Source: URNF01 sp045531495
GTDB taxonomy: Bacteria; Bacillota; Clostridia; Oscillospirales; Acutalibacteraceae
DNA length: 5,951 nucleotides
Assembly (NCBI GenBank): GCA_045531495.1
Contig: JAZSED010000026.1
Location: forward strand, 1-5,951
Direction: 5' to 3'
Numbering within the stretch: the first letter of the stretch is position 1; the number at the start of each line of letters is the position of its first letter. The notes beneath the pieces are model-generated. The model worked only from the letters and a program-made list of their open reading frames with translations. It did not search any database and had not been told where the DNA came from. Shown in pieces: positions 1 through 4,919 of this stretch. A program made the position numbers and the translations under genes.

Positions 1-733
1 GATACAGGATACTACCCGCGCAAGTGCCAATGAAATGATGAAAGCCACCGGGTATATTGATATGCTGATTCCGCGCGGCGGTGCGGGTCTTATCCGCGCG
101 TGCGTCGAAAATGCAACCGTGCCGTGCATTCAGACGGGAACGGGCATTTGCCATATTTACGTAGAGAAAACCGCGAATATGGATATGGCACTTTCTATTG
201 TGGAAAATGCAAAAACGAGCCGTCCTTCGGTATGTAATGCCGCCGAGGTGTGCTTGGTGGATGCGGCCGTCGCGCCGACCTTTTTGCCGATGTTAAAAGA
301 ACGTTTGGTGGAAAAGCGTGTTGCCGAGGGTAAAATACCGGTTGAAATGCGTTTAGACGAAAAGGCACAAGCGTTCATTGACGGCACACCTGCGGGAGAT
401 GCAGATTTTGATACGGAGTTTTTGGACTATATCTTAGCTGTGAAGGTGGTTGAGGATACGGTTGCGGCGGTAGAGCACATTCGTACACATTCCACGGGTC
501 ACAGCGAGGCTATCGTATCTCAAAACGACGAGGCCGTTTGTTTGTTTACCGCACAGGTGGACAGCGCGGCGGTGTATGTAAATGCTTCTACGCGGTTTAC
601 CGACGGCGGCGAGTTCGGGCTCGGTTGTGAGATGGGTATTTCCACCCAGAAGCTGCACGCGCGCGGTCCGATGGGCTTAAAAGAGTTGACTACCTATAAA
701 TACGTTATTCTCGGCGACGGACACGTGCGTTGA
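1..733 (+). CDS. proA: Glutamate-5-semialdehyde dehydrogenase (gamma-glutamyl phosphate reductase), 3' part
   Basis: This cytosolic enzyme reduces L-glutamyl-5-phosphate to glutamate-5-semialdehyde with NADPH, the second step of proline synthesis. The gene enters from the left edge; the first complete codon is at 2, and 243 residues remain of a family that is usually about 415, so the N-terminal part is missing. Visible ProA hallmarks are the PRGGAGLI segment, the VPCIQTGTGICHIYV block, and RPSVCNAAE, whose cysteine (codon 233-235) is the catalytic nucleophile of this aldehyde dehydrogenase superfamily member. The C-terminal block with FGLGCEMGISTQKLHARGPMG is also typical. The stop at 731-733 touches the ribosome binding site of proC, so the two genes are very probably co-transcribed. 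No frameshift or missing key residue is seen in the part present. An internal ATG at 35 is not the true start, because homology continues upstream to the window edge. Confidence 0.97.
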   Translation, partial: IQDTTRASANEMMKATGYIDMLIPRGGAGLIRACVENATVPCIQTGTGICHIYVEKTANMDMALSIVENAKTSRPSVCNAAEVCLVDAAVAPTFLPMLKERLVEKRVAEGKIPVEMRLDEKAQAFIDGTPAGDADFDTEFLDYILAVKVVEDTVAAVEHIRTHSTGHSEAIVSQNDEAVCLFTAQVDSAAVYVNASTRFTDGGEFGLGCEMGISTQKLHARGPMGLKELTTYKYVILGDGHVR

Positions 734-744
734 AAGGAGAAGGT

Positions 745-1548
745 ATGCAAAAAATCGGTTTTATCGGTGTTGGCAATATGGGCGGCGCACTTGCGAGTGC
801 CGTGTGTAAAACGGTATCTGCCGACAATGTGTATTTGGCGGACACCTTTGCCTCAAAAACGCAGGCGATTGCTGCTCAAACGGGCGCTGTGGTGTCGGAT
901 GCAAAAACGATTGCCGCCACTTGTGATTATATCTTTCTTGGCGTAAAGCCGCAGATGCTGGCCGCGCTGTTTGATGAAATAGGGGAGGCACTTCGCACAA
1001 ATCCGCAGGCTACACTCATTTCGATGGCGGCGGGGATACCGCTGTCTCGCATTGAACATTTGGCGGGATTTGATTGCTCGGTTATCCGTATTATGCCGAA
1101 CACGCCTGTAGCTGTAGGCGAGGGTATGATTGTCTATACGCCCAATAGCCGAGTGACCGCAACACAAGTAGAGTTTTTCAAAACGATGTTATGCAAAGCG
1201 GGCGTTTTGTTGGAAATCCCCGAAGAACAGATGGATGCGGCCTGTGCTGTGTCGGGTTGCGGCCCTGCCTTTGTGTATATGTTTATTGATGCGTTGACCC
1301 GCGGCGGCGTGGAAAGCGGATTATCGAAGGAATGTGCACAAGCGTTAGCCGCACAGACACTGTTGGGCGCGGCACGCCTGTTGCAGTGTTCTGACAAACA
1401 GCCCGACCAACTGAAGGAAGCAGTGTGCAGCCCCGGCGGCAGTACCATAGAAGGGGTACACGTTTTGGAAGATTCCGATTTTTACCGTGTCGTGGAAAAT
1501 ACCGTAAAAGCCTCTTATAAACGTGCAAAAGAGCTTTCCGACGCATAA
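745..1548 (+). CDS. proC: Pyrroline-5-carboxylate reductase
   Basis: This enzyme catalyses the last step of proline synthesis, the NAD(P)H-dependent reduction of 1-pyrroline-5-carboxylate to L-proline, in the cytosol. The 267-residue product has the usual family length. An N-terminal Rossmann fold starts at once with GVGNMG (residues 8-13) and is followed by GVKPQ (66-70) and RIMPNTP (115-121). The C-terminal helical dimerisation and active-site domain carries SGCGPAF (170-176) and the family signature SPGGSTIEG (229-237). I chose ATG at 745 over an in-frame TTG at 730: AAAGGAGA at 733-740 lies 4 nt before the ATG, and the nucleotide-binding strand begins directly after it. The gene starts 11 nt after the proA stop, giving a proA-proC operon in which the enzymes act consecutively on the same pathway. 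Confidence 0.97.
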   Translation: MQKIGFIGVGNMGGALASAVCKTVSADNVYLADTFASKTQAIAAQTGAVVSDAKTIAATCDYIFLGVKPQMLAALFDEIGEALRTNPQATLISMAAGIPLSRIEHLAGFDCSVIRIMPNTPVAVGEGMIVYTPNSRVTATQVEFFKTMLCKAGVLLEIPEEQMDAACAVSGCGPAFVYMFIDALTRGGVESGLSKECAQALAAQTLLGAARLLQCSDKQPDQLKEAVCSPGGSTIEGVHVLEDSDFYRVVENTVKASYKRAKELSDA

Positions 1549-1558
1549 TTGCGAAAAT

Positions 1559-1592
1559 AATCAAATTTTTATAAAAAAAGGCTTGATTTTTT
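1559..1592 (+). terminator. Weak possible terminator after proC
   Basis: AATCAA (1559-1564) can pair with TTGATT (1583-1588), with an inner T5/A5 pairing, and a short T run follows. The stem is entirely AT-rich and overlaps the -35 of the next promoter, so it may not terminate well. It is the only candidate end signal for the proline operon. Confidence 0.3.
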
Positions 1593-1611
1593 GAATGGAA
1601 TCTGTTATCAT
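1583..1611 (+). promoter_or_regulatory. Sigma-A type promoter for the rpmB leader
   Basis: The -35 TTGATT (1583-1588) and -10 TATCAT (1606-1611) are separated by 17 nt, and a TGn extended -10 lies at 1603-1605. Transcription would start near 1615-1618, giving a leader of about 300 nt before the rpmB start codon. Confidence 0.75.
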
Positions 1612-1617
1612 ACGACT

Positions 1618-1897
1618 GTTGCGTAGGGTAAACCGATAGATTCGAACCCGCCTAAAAGCGGTATATTTCGGTGCTTTTTACCCTTTTTTCTTTGATGGGC
1701 GTTAGCCCATCTACAGAAAAGAAGAGCAAAAACCCCTCAAAATCTACCCGCTTTTCGGTCGTAGATTTTGAAAAGAGTGGATTTTTGTTCTAGCAAGGCA
1801 AAAACGCAGGTGATCCTTGCGGATTACCGAGTATTTTAACGATGGTAGAGCGAAAATCCGCCTTTCCAAAACGGTGTTCGGATTTATCGGTTTACCC
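1618..1897 (+). ncRNA. Large structured RNA leader upstream of rpmB (family not recognised)
   Basis: No gene is seen here, but the stretch is dense in self-complementarity. Positions 1626-1644 pair with 1879-1897 in a 19-bp helix with only two G-U pairs, closing a domain of about 270 nt. Inside it are: CCGC/GCGG (1648-1651 with 1658-1661); a perfect 7-bp stem with GTTA loop (1694-1711); a long arm at 1723-1791 whose inner 10 bp are perfect (1738-1747 with 1761-1770); GCAAGG/CCTTGC (1793-1798 with 1815-1820); and TACC/GGTA (1825-1828 with 1844-1847). A 3' hairpin, AAATCCG/CGGATTT (1854-1860 with 1879-1885), competes with the inner part of the closing helix. A promoter lies directly upstream and the rpmB ribosome binding site starts about 7 nt downstream. 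No terminator follows the closing helix, so it is more likely a cis leader of rpmB than a separate RNA. A processed ncRNA remains possible. Confidence 0.6.
1626..1690 (+). terminator. Terminator-like hairpin inside the rpmB leader (possible attenuator)
   Basis: GGGTAAA (1626-1632) pairs with TTTACCC (1677-1683), extended by CCGA/TCGG (1633-1636 with 1668-1671) across a five-base bulge, and is followed at once by six Ts (1684-1689). An inner CCGC/GCGG hairpin fills the loop. This fold uses the same 5' strand as the long-range closing helix, so the two are mutually exclusive. It lies about 70 nt into the transcript, where premature termination could occur. The bulge and AU-rich outer stem make real termination uncertain. 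Confidence 0.3.
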
Positions 1898-1918
1898 TTG
1901 AAGAAGGAGGTGCAGACC

Positions 1919-2107
1919 ATGGCGAAATGTGATATCTGCGGCAAGAGTGTAGTATTCGGTATTCAGGTTTCTCACTCTCATCGTCGTTCCAATCGTACCT
2001 GGAAGCCCAACATTAAGAAAGTAAAGGCTGTTGTGAACGGTTCTCCGAAGAGAATTTACGCCTGCACCCGTTGCTTGCGTTCGGGTAAGGTTACCCGCGC
2101 GGTCTAA
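1919..2107 (+). CDS. rpmB: 50S ribosomal protein L28 (bL28), zinc-binding form
   Basis: This is a small basic protein of the large ribosomal subunit. The 62-residue product starts MAKCDICGK and matches the usual L28 length and architecture. Paired cysteines C4/C7 (CDIC) and C49/C52 (CTRC) form the zinc ribbon of the C+ version, so the protein should bind zinc. The central HSHRRSNRTWKPNI segment and the basic C-terminus are typical of L28. The start at 1919 is supported by a strong AGGAGG (1905-1910) 8 nt upstream. The reading frame is open back to 1817, but that part lies in the structured leader and has no L28 similarity. The gene stands alone, with its own promoter (1583-1611), a long structured leader and a terminator. 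Control through the leader, for example by L28 itself, is an inference only. Confidence 0.97.
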   Translation: MAKCDICGKSVVFGIQVSHSHRRSNRTWKPNIKKVKAVVNGSPKRIYACTRCLRSGKVTRAV

Positions 2108-2122
2108 TTGCCGAAAATGTGT

Positions 2123-2153
2123 AAAAAAGAGAAGCGAATGCTTCTCTTTTTTT
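2123..2153 (+). terminator. Intrinsic terminator of rpmB
   Basis: GAGAAGC (2129-2135) and GCTTCTC (2140-2146) form a perfect stem around the loop GAAT, extended by A-T pairs (2123-2128 with 2147-2152) and ending in seven Ts. It begins 16 nt after the rpmB stop codon. Confidence 0.93.
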
Positions 2154-2154
2154 A

Positions 2155-2183
2155 TTGCAATTTTTCTTTGAAAATGGTATCCT
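2155..2183 (+). promoter_or_regulatory. Sigma-A type promoter for yfbR
   Basis: TTGCAA (2155-2160), a 17-nt spacer and TATCCT (2178-2183), with a TGG extended -10 at 2175-2177. It starts directly after the rpmB terminator. The start site would fall near 2190, leaving a very short untranslated leader before the ATG at 2202. Confidence 0.6.
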
Positions 2184-2201
2184 AAAAAAGTGAGGTGTGA
2201 A

Positions 2202-2789
2202 ATGATGAAAAATGCGTTTTTTGGTGCTTTGATGCGTATGAAGTATATTACACGCTGGGCGCTTATGAGAAATACATATCCCGAAAACATTTGTGAACAT
2301 TCATATGACGTGGCGGTATTGGTACACGCGCTGGCAATGTTGGAAAATACACGATTTGACGGTAACGTTAATACAGAAAAAGCGGTGATGATCGCACTGT
2401 ATCACGATTTGCCCGAAATATTGACAGGTGATATGCCTACGCCCGTTAAGTATACCAACTCTGCGATGAAAGAAGCATATAAACAGGTGGAAAAAGGTGC
2501 AAAGGCGTCTATTTTGAGCTTGCTGCCCGACGACCTGCGAGAGCAGTATGCCGCACTGCTGTCACCCGATGATACCTATACGCTTGAGAAACGCTTTGTA
2601 AAGGCGGCTGATAAGCTGTCTGCACTTATTAAATGCGAGGAAGAATTGAAACAGGGCAATATGGAATTTAAGAGTGCAAGGGATGCTGCGGAGCAACGCT
2701 TGCGCGAAATGCGGATAAAAGCAGTAGACTGTTTTTTGGATGAGTTTCTGCCGCCTTGCCGTATGACACTTGACGAACAGCAAAGTTAG
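2202..2789 (+). CDS. yfbR: HD-domain 5'-deoxynucleotidase, YfbR family
   Basis: YfbR-type enzymes are metal-dependent phosphohydrolases that dephosphorylate deoxyribonucleoside 5'-monophosphates in the cytosol and so help balance dNMP pools. The 195-residue product is close to the E. coli length of about 199. With the ATG at 2202 the key residues fall at the positions known for E. coli YfbR: R18-W19 (substrate selectivity), metal ligands H33, H68-D69 and D137, and E72 and D77 (catalysis and nucleotide binding). The flanking blocks RWALMRN, EHS, YHDLPEILTGDMPTPVKY and KAADKLSA are family hallmarks. A GAGG at 2192-2195 precedes the ATG by 6 nt. A second ATG at 2205 is possible, whereas a GTG at 2190 would sit on the predicted transcription start. 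The gene is monocistronic. The segment to the next promoter (2790-2820) holds only a weak A/T hairpin, so read-through into guaB cannot be excluded. Confidence 0.93.
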   Translation: MMKNAFFGALMRMKYITRWALMRNTYPENICEHSYDVAVLVHALAMLENTRFDGNVNTEKAVMIALYHDLPEILTGDMPTPVKYTNSAMKEAYKQVEKGAKASILSLLPDDLREQYAALLSPDDTYTLEKRFVKAADKLSALIKCEEELKQGNMEFKSARDAAEQRLREMRIKAVDCFLDEFLPPCRMTLDEQQS

Positions 2790-2820
2790 AGAAAAAAGTG
2801 CAAAAATTGTGGTTTTTTGC

Positions 2821-2849
2821 TTGACGAGAAAAAGGTAATGTGATAGAAT
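2821..2849 (+). promoter_or_regulatory. Sigma-A type promoter for guaB
   Basis: TTGACG (2821-2826), a 17-nt spacer and TAGAAT (2844-2849) are preceded by TGTGA (2839-2843), which fits the Gram-positive TRTG extended -10. Transcription should start near 2856, giving a leader of about 63 nt. Confidence 0.8.
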
Positions 2850-2861
2850 AACAAAAATATT

Positions 2862-2891
2862 CAGCGCGGGCAGGGGACTGCCCGTTTGCTG
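2862..2891 (+). promoter_or_regulatory. Hairpin in the guaB 5' leader
   Basis: CGGGCA (2867-2872) and TGCCCG (2879-2884) form a perfect stem around the loop GGGGAC, and CAGC/GCTG (2862-2865 with 2888-2891) extends it across a small internal loop. It lies a few bases after the predicted transcript start and 13 nt before the ribosome binding site AAGGAG (2905-2910). No T run follows, so it is not a terminator. It may stabilise the mRNA 5' end or bind a regulator. Confidence 0.55.
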
Positions 2892-2918
2892 CACATAAAG
2901 AGTAAAGGAGATAATACT

Positions 2919-4430
2919 ATGGCCTACTATTTCAGCGAACCGTCTCATACCTTCAGTGAGTACCTTTTGGTACCGGGATATACCTCTCCTGAGTGTATTC
3001 CTGCGAACGTTTCTTTGAAAACCCCGTTAGTGAAGTTCAAGAAGGGTGAAGAATCTGCAATCACCTTGAACATCCCGCTGGTTTCCGCAATTATGCAGTC
3101 GGTTTCTAATGATACTATGGCTATCGCTTTGGCAAAAGAAGGCGGCATCTCCTTTATCTACGGCTCGCAGTCTATTGAAGACGAAGCGGCAATGGTTGCT
3201 CGTGTAAAAAACTATAAAGCGGGCTTTGTTGTCAGCGACTCCAACCTCACCGAGGAAGACACCTTGGCGGACGTGCTTACTTTAGTAGAGCGTACCGGTC
3301 ACAACACCGTTGCCATTACCGATGACGGCACACCCAACGGCAAACTCTGCGGCATTGTTACCAGCCGCGATTACCGTGTCAGCCGTATGGAAATGGACAC
3401 CAAGGTAAAAGAGTTTATGACCCCCTTGGCATCGCTCATTACCGCGCCTGCAACCACCACCTTGAAAGAGGCCAACGATATTATTTGGGAACACAAGCTC
3501 AACTCTTTGCCGTTAGTTGATGAAAACGGTAAGCTTGCCTATATGGTATTCCGTAAAGACTATTCCCAGCACAAAGAAAATCCGCAGGAAGTATTGGATG
3601 CGCAAAAACGCTATTTGGTTGGTGCGGGTATCAATACTCTCGACTACGAACAGCGTGTACCCGCCTTGGTTGAAGCCGGTGCGGACGTGCTGTGTATCGA
3701 CTCTTCTGAGGGCTATTCCTGCTGGCAGGCAAAAACCATGCAGTTTATCCGTGAAAAATACGGTGACACTGTAAAGGTTGGTGCAGGTAACGTTGTTGAC
3801 CGCGATGGCTTTATGTTCCTCGCGGAAGCAGGTGCTGACTTTATTAAAGTCGGTATCGGCGGCGGCTCCATCTGTATCACTCGTGAACAGAAGGGTATCG
3901 GCCGTGGCCAGGCAACCGCGCTTATCGACGTTGTGAACGCGCGTAACGAATATTTCGAGAAAACCGGTATTTATATTCCTGTTTGTTCCGACGGCGGTAT
4001 TGTACACGACTATCATATGACTTTGGCTCTCGCGATGGGCGCCGACTTTATTATGCTTGGCCGTTACTTTGCTCGTTTTGATGAAAGCCCGACCAATAAA
4101 CTCAATATCAACGGCACTTATGTGAAGGAATATTGGGGTGAAGGTTCCAACCGTGCGCGCAATTGGCAACGTTACGACCTTGGCGGCAAAGCGAAACTGT
4201 CCTTCGAAGAAGGCGTTGACTCTTACGTTGAATATGCGGGTTCTCTCCGTGATAACGTTGCGAAGAGCTTGTATAAAGTGAAATCCACTATGTGCAACTG
4301 CGGTGTTATCACCATTCCTGACCTGCAGAGAGAAGCAAAGATGACCTTGGTATCCTCTACGAGTATCGTAGAAGGCGGTTACCACGACGTTATTCTGAAA
4401 AATAACGCGGGCACACCGTTTGGGAGATAA
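2919..4430 (+). CDS. guaB: IMP dehydrogenase (Tritrichomonas foetus-like 503-residue type)
   Basis: IMP dehydrogenase oxidises IMP to XMP with NAD+, the committed step of guanine nucleotide synthesis, in the cytosol. The product has 503 residues. A TIM-barrel catalytic domain is interrupted by a CBS-domain pair at roughly 103-220. The catalytic loop GGGSICITREQKGIG carries the nucleophile C319. D261 lies in the NAD/IMP site, D358 (SDGG) binds the IMP ribose, and the mobile flap NRARNWQRYD supplies the R418-Y419 dyad that activates water. From memory, these positions and the total length coincide with the T. foetus enzyme, and the segment from about 315 to 490 is strikingly similar to it and unlike the E. 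coli/Bacillus type. The start is ATG 2919, with AAGGAG at 2905-2910 (8-nt spacing). The gene is a single unit with its own promoter, leader hairpin and terminator. All key residues are present. Confidence 0.97.
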   Translation: MAYYFSEPSHTFSEYLLVPGYTSPECIPANVSLKTPLVKFKKGEESAITLNIPLVSAIMQSVSNDTMAIALAKEGGISFIYGSQSIEDEAAMVARVKNYKAGFVVSDSNLTEEDTLADVLTLVERTGHNTVAITDDGTPNGKLCGIVTSRDYRVSRMEMDTKVKEFMTPLASLITAPATTTLKEANDIIWEHKLNSLPLVDENGKLAYMVFRKDYSQHKENPQEVLDAQKRYLVGAGINTLDYEQRVPALVEAGADVLCIDSSEGYSCWQAKTMQFIREKYGDTVKVGAGNVVDRDGFMFLAEAGADFIKVGIGGGSICITREQKGIGRGQATALIDVVNARNEYFEKTGIYIPVCSDGGIVHDYHMTLALAMGADFIMLGRYFARFDESPTNKLNINGTYVKEYWGEGSNRARNWQRYDLGGKAKLSFEEGVDSYVEYAGSLRDNVAKSLYKVKSTMCNCGVITIPDLQREAKMTLVSSTSIVEGGYHDVILKNNAGTPFGR

Positions 4431-4439
4431 GAAAATGAG

Positions 4440-4473
4440 AAAAGCAGAACACGGAAGCGTGTTCTGCTTTTTT
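4440..4473 (+). terminator. Intrinsic terminator of guaB
   Basis: AGCAGAACACG (4443-4453) and CGTGTTCTGCT (4458-4468) form a perfect 11-bp stem with loop GAAG, extended by A-T pairs and ending in a T run to 4473. It starts 9 nt after the guaB stop. Confidence 0.95.
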
Positions 4474-4641
4474 AGTGGTTTTTTGGTTAAGTCGATTGGT
4501 TACATTCCGAAAGCGCAATTTTTTCGGGGACTTGAACCGGAGTTGCGGTATAGTGTGTTCTGTACGGAAGTGTGTACACGCAACTCCCTGTAGTCCGCTG
4601 ACGCGTCCTAACGGGGTTCGGCGTAGTCAGTTATTCACAAT
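4474..4641. other. Gene-free intergenic stretch with nested inverted repeats
   Basis: No convincing reading frame or plus-strand promoter is visible. The stretch contains CCGAAA/TTTCGG (4507-4512 with 4522-4527). A perfect 9-bp pair, GGAGTTGCG/CGCAACTCC (4539-4547 with 4579-4587), directly stacks on TGTAC/GTACA (4561-4565 with 4574-4578). A weaker CTGAC/GTCAG pair follows (4598-4602 with 4626-4630). Read on the minus strand, 4527-4540 contains GGTTCAAGTCCCC, which resembles a tRNA T-arm, but a full tRNA cloverleaf cannot be drawn. It may be a small structured RNA, a tRNA remnant, or just terminator-rich spacer DNA. Confidence 0.4.
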
Positions 4642-4681
4642 AAAATAAGAGCGATAGGCATTTGCCTATCGCTCTTATTTT
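4642..4681 (-). terminator. Terminator of the tRNA-Leu gene, possibly bidirectional
   Basis: A perfect 19-bp inverted repeat (4642-4660 with 4663-4681) has a two-base centre and AAAATAA/TTATTTT ends. On the minus strand it begins at the tRNA CCA end, and its U-rich flank suits release of the tRNA precursor. On the plus strand it could also stop leftward-to-rightward read-through toward polA. Confidence 0.85.
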
Positions 4682-4764
4682 GGTGCGAGGAATGGGACTT
4701 GAACCCACACGTCGTTGACACACGCACCTCAAACGTGCCTGTCTGCCTATTCCAGCATCCTCGC
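4681..4764 (-). tRNA. tRNA-Leu, anticodon GAG
   Basis: Read on the minus strand, a complete class II tRNA is seen. The acceptor stem GCGAGGA pairs with TCCTCGC (4758-4764 with 4685-4691), followed by discriminator A and an encoded CCA (4681-4683). The anticodon stem CACGT/GCGTG encloses the loop TTGAGGT, giving anticodon GAG (complement of 4728-4730) with U33 and G37. A long variable arm (GTC/GAC) identifies the leucine class, and the T-arm is GTGGG-TTCAAGT-CCCAT. It would read CUC/CUU leucine codons. An alternative register would give a UUG anticodon, but this breaks the 5-bp anticodon stem, and the long variable arm argues against glutamine. Confidence 0.93.
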
Positions 4765-4790
4765 ATATATGTCTCTCTCAAGACTTGCCT

Positions 4791-4819
4791 ATTATAGCAC
4801 CCAAATTGCGGAATGTCAA
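4791..4819 (-). promoter_or_regulatory. Consensus sigma-A promoter for tRNA-Leu
   Basis: On the minus strand a perfect TTGACA (complement of 4814-4819) is followed by a 17-nt spacer and a perfect TATAAT (complement of 4791-4796), with a TGC extended -10. The predicted start near 4784 leaves a leader of about 20 nt before the tRNA. Confidence 0.93.
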
Positions 4820-4850
4820 CGGTTTTTTCAAGAAAAAATCAACTTTCTCT

Positions 4851-4878
4851 TTGCATTTTACAGTAATTATGGTAAAAT
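4851..4878 (+). promoter_or_regulatory. Sigma-A type promoter for polA
   Basis: TTGCAT (4851-4856), a 16-nt spacer and TAAAAT (4873-4878) are preceded by TATGG (4868-4872), a good TRTG extended -10. It diverges from the tRNA promoter, with 31 nt between the two -35 boxes. Confidence 0.65.
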
Positions 4879-4919
4879 AAAAACACTATGTATGATAACC
4901 TGCCGAAAGGGGTTAAAAA

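Noticed and set aside
730..744. TTG start giving a longer proC that overlaps the proA stop
   Set aside because: The ribosome binding site AAAGGAGA lies inside this extension, and the Rossmann strand begins at the ATG at 745.
1618..1897. T-box, 6S RNA, RNase P RNA, tmRNA or SRP RNA identity for the rpmB leader
   Set aside because: I see no T-box sequence, no 6S central bubble, and none of the conserved core motifs of RNase P, tmRNA or SRP RNA. A covariance search is needed before final exclusion.
1817..1918. N-terminal extension of rpmB back to a TTG codon
   Set aside because: It lies in the structured leader, has no L28 similarity, and a strong ribosome binding site serves the ATG at 1919.
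2800..2820. GCAAAAA/TTTTTGC hairpin as a terminator of yfbR
   Set aside because: The stem is almost all A-T, no T run follows on its 3' side, and it abuts the guaB -35. I left it out of the features.
2850..2918. Purine or guanidine riboswitch before guaB
   Set aside because: The leader is only about 60 nt, holds a single hairpin, and shows no riboswitch core.
3513..4385. Minus-strand reading frame of 290 codons
   Set aside because: It lies wholly opposite guaB, has no family resemblance, and is a codon-bias shadow.
4561..4578. GGAA loop suggesting a small SRP RNA
   Set aside because: The loop is present, but the conserved asymmetric internal loops of the SRP S-domain are missing.
4726..4732. 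Anticodon UUG (glutamine) reading of the tRNA
   Set aside because: That register leaves only a four-pair stem, and the long variable arm belongs to the Leu/Ser/Tyr class. The GAG register gives a full 5-bp stem with U33.
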